Shown: positions 5,818 through 6,257 of the stretch, piece after piece
Layout of the letters: each line of letters starts with the position of its first letter
Position numbering within the stretch: the stretch's first letter is position 1
NCBI GenBank assembly: GCA_937892345.1
Contig: CALAGF010000172.1
Span: 1 to 6,257 of the forward strand
DNA: 6,257 nucleotides
Direction: 5' to 3'
Origin: an uncultured Rhodocyclaceae bacterium
GTDB taxonomy: Bacteria; Pseudomonadota; Gammaproteobacteria; Burkholderiales; Rhodocyclaceae
The notes under the pieces: generated by a model
Database searches by the model: none
What the model was told of the DNA's origin: nothing
Seen by the model: the letters and a program-made list of their open reading frames with translations, nothing else
Translations under genes and position numbers: made by a program

Positions 5818-6257
5818 TCACGGGCGTACCTCGCCCAGCAAGGGCAGCAATCGCTTGCGTGCCAGCCACAGATTGGCCAGCGCAAACAGCGTCACGATCT
5901 GCCCGGTATTCTTCGCCAGACCACGGTAGCGAACCTTCACAAAACCAAACTGGCGCTTCACCACCCGGAACGGATGCTCAACAATCGCGCGCACCGACGA
6001 CAGCATCCGGTTGAACGCCTTTTGTTTCTTGGTCAGTTCGCCGCCTTTCGGCTTCTTGGTCGGCGTCAGCACCACAAGACCATCTTCCCTCTCGAAGTGC
6101 TCAATCGTGCGGTTCGCCTTGTGATAGCCACGATCACCCAAGACCAGCTTTTCTTCACCGTGCAGGCAGGCTTCCATCATCGTGATGTCCGCCACCTTGG
6201 CCGTCGTGCATTCCACGGTATGAACCAGTCCGCTATTGGCATCTACGCCAATGTGCG
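5818..6257 (-). CDS. IS5-family DDE transposase, C-terminal part
   Basis: The enzyme cuts and joins the ends of its insertion sequence. The frame is open from the right edge to a TGA at 5818-5820, giving 145 visible residues. The first visible stretch, HIGVDANSGLVHTV, carries the first catalytic Asp (visible residue 5). GDRGY holds the second Asp (41). VRAIVEHPFRVVKRQFGF holds Glu93 and the R-(3)-E-(6)-K signature of IS4/IS5 transposases (Arg89, Glu93, Lys100). The order and wording closely follow E. coli IS5 transposase from memory. A GTG at 6214-6216 could be mistaken for a start, but the frame and the family similarity continue upstream of it, so it is an internal Val. The N-terminal half is missing because the window ends. 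The visible part is intact, with no stop or frameshift. Confidence 0.93.
   Translation of the reverse strand, partial: HIGVDANSGLVHTVECTTAKVADITMMEACLHGEEKLVLGDRGYHKANRTIEHFEREDGLVVLTPTKKPKGGELTKKQKAFNRMLSSVRAIVEHPFRVVKRQFGFVKVRYRGLAKNTGQIVTLFALANLWLARKRLLPLLGEVRP

Larger units (their letters stand above)
5696..6257 (-). mobile_element. IS5-family insertion sequence, partial (runs off the right edge)
   Basis: The element is recognised by its transposase, whose 3' part is read leftward and whose 5' part is beyond 6257. The left coordinate is a placeholder: the true end lies somewhere in 5665-5817, and I place it at the TCCCTGA repeat. The element sits just after tsaC and is convergent with the operon, so it does not disrupt a visible gene. 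Contigs often break in such repeated elements, which may explain why the window ends here. Confidence 0.7.

Noticed and set aside
5812..5824. CCCGT-TTC-ACGGG hairpin at the transposase stop as a terminator
   Set aside because: The stem is only five pairs and neither strand has a following T tract.
6209..6216. A start codon for the transposase at GTG 6216 or ATG 6211
   Set aside because: The GTG is an internal Val: the frame continues upstream with HIGVDANSGL, which holds the first catalytic Asp of the family. The ATG is in another frame. The gene is cut by the window edge.
1..6257. CRISPR array, tRNA, rRNA, defence or other novel system
   Set aside because: No spaced repeats, no cloverleaf or rRNA-like segments, and no unassigned protein of note; the window is housekeeping genes plus a common insertion sequence.

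Overview
The window looks like a fragment of a betaproteobacterial draft genome. The proteins resemble those of Rhodocyclales such as Dechloromonas or Azoarcus, but that placement is an inference from protein style, gene order and fairly high GC, not a database result. Coding is dense, with a divergent housekeeping locus and an insertion sequence at the right edge. I found no previously undescribed system. The points most worth a second look are an assembly artefact at the left end, the control region between the two transcription units, and the junction with the insertion sequence.

Left end (1-40): these bases are not genomic. Positions 8-40 match the Illumina TruSeq read-1 adapter, and positions 1-7 match the last seven bases of the TruSeq HT i5 index D505. 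The contig therefore starts inside a library adapter. The aceE gene is cut there, and the stop codon that seems to end it is made by the adapter junction.

Minus strand, 41-1847: aceE, the homodimeric E1 subunit of pyruvate dehydrogenase. The first 602 residues are present out of roughly 885-890; the C-terminal third lies off the contig. The rest of the complex (E2, E3) would be expected beyond the left edge.

1848-2169: a 322-base divergent control region with no gene. It holds a good sigma70-type promoter for aceE with a direct repeat and a dyad around it, an extended -10 promoter candidate for the plus-strand operon overlapping a 14-base palindrome, and a terminator-shaped hairpin with a T tract just before folD.

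Plus strand, 2170-5664: a tight four-gene operon, folD-purE-purK-tsaC. Each junction overlaps by 4, 4 and 1 bases, so translational coupling is likely. FolD supplies 10-formyl-tetrahydrofolate, the one-carbon donor for purine synthesis. PurK and PurE make N5-CAIR and then CAIR in the same pathway. TsaC (Sua5 type) starts the t6A modification of tRNA. PurK and TsaC both spend ATP and bicarbonate.

5665-6257: a short non-coding stretch, then the 3' part of an IS5-family transposase on the minus strand. It keeps the D, D, E catalytic residues visible in this part and runs off the right edge. An insertion sequence lies directly after the operon, and its outer end falls somewhere in 5665-5817.
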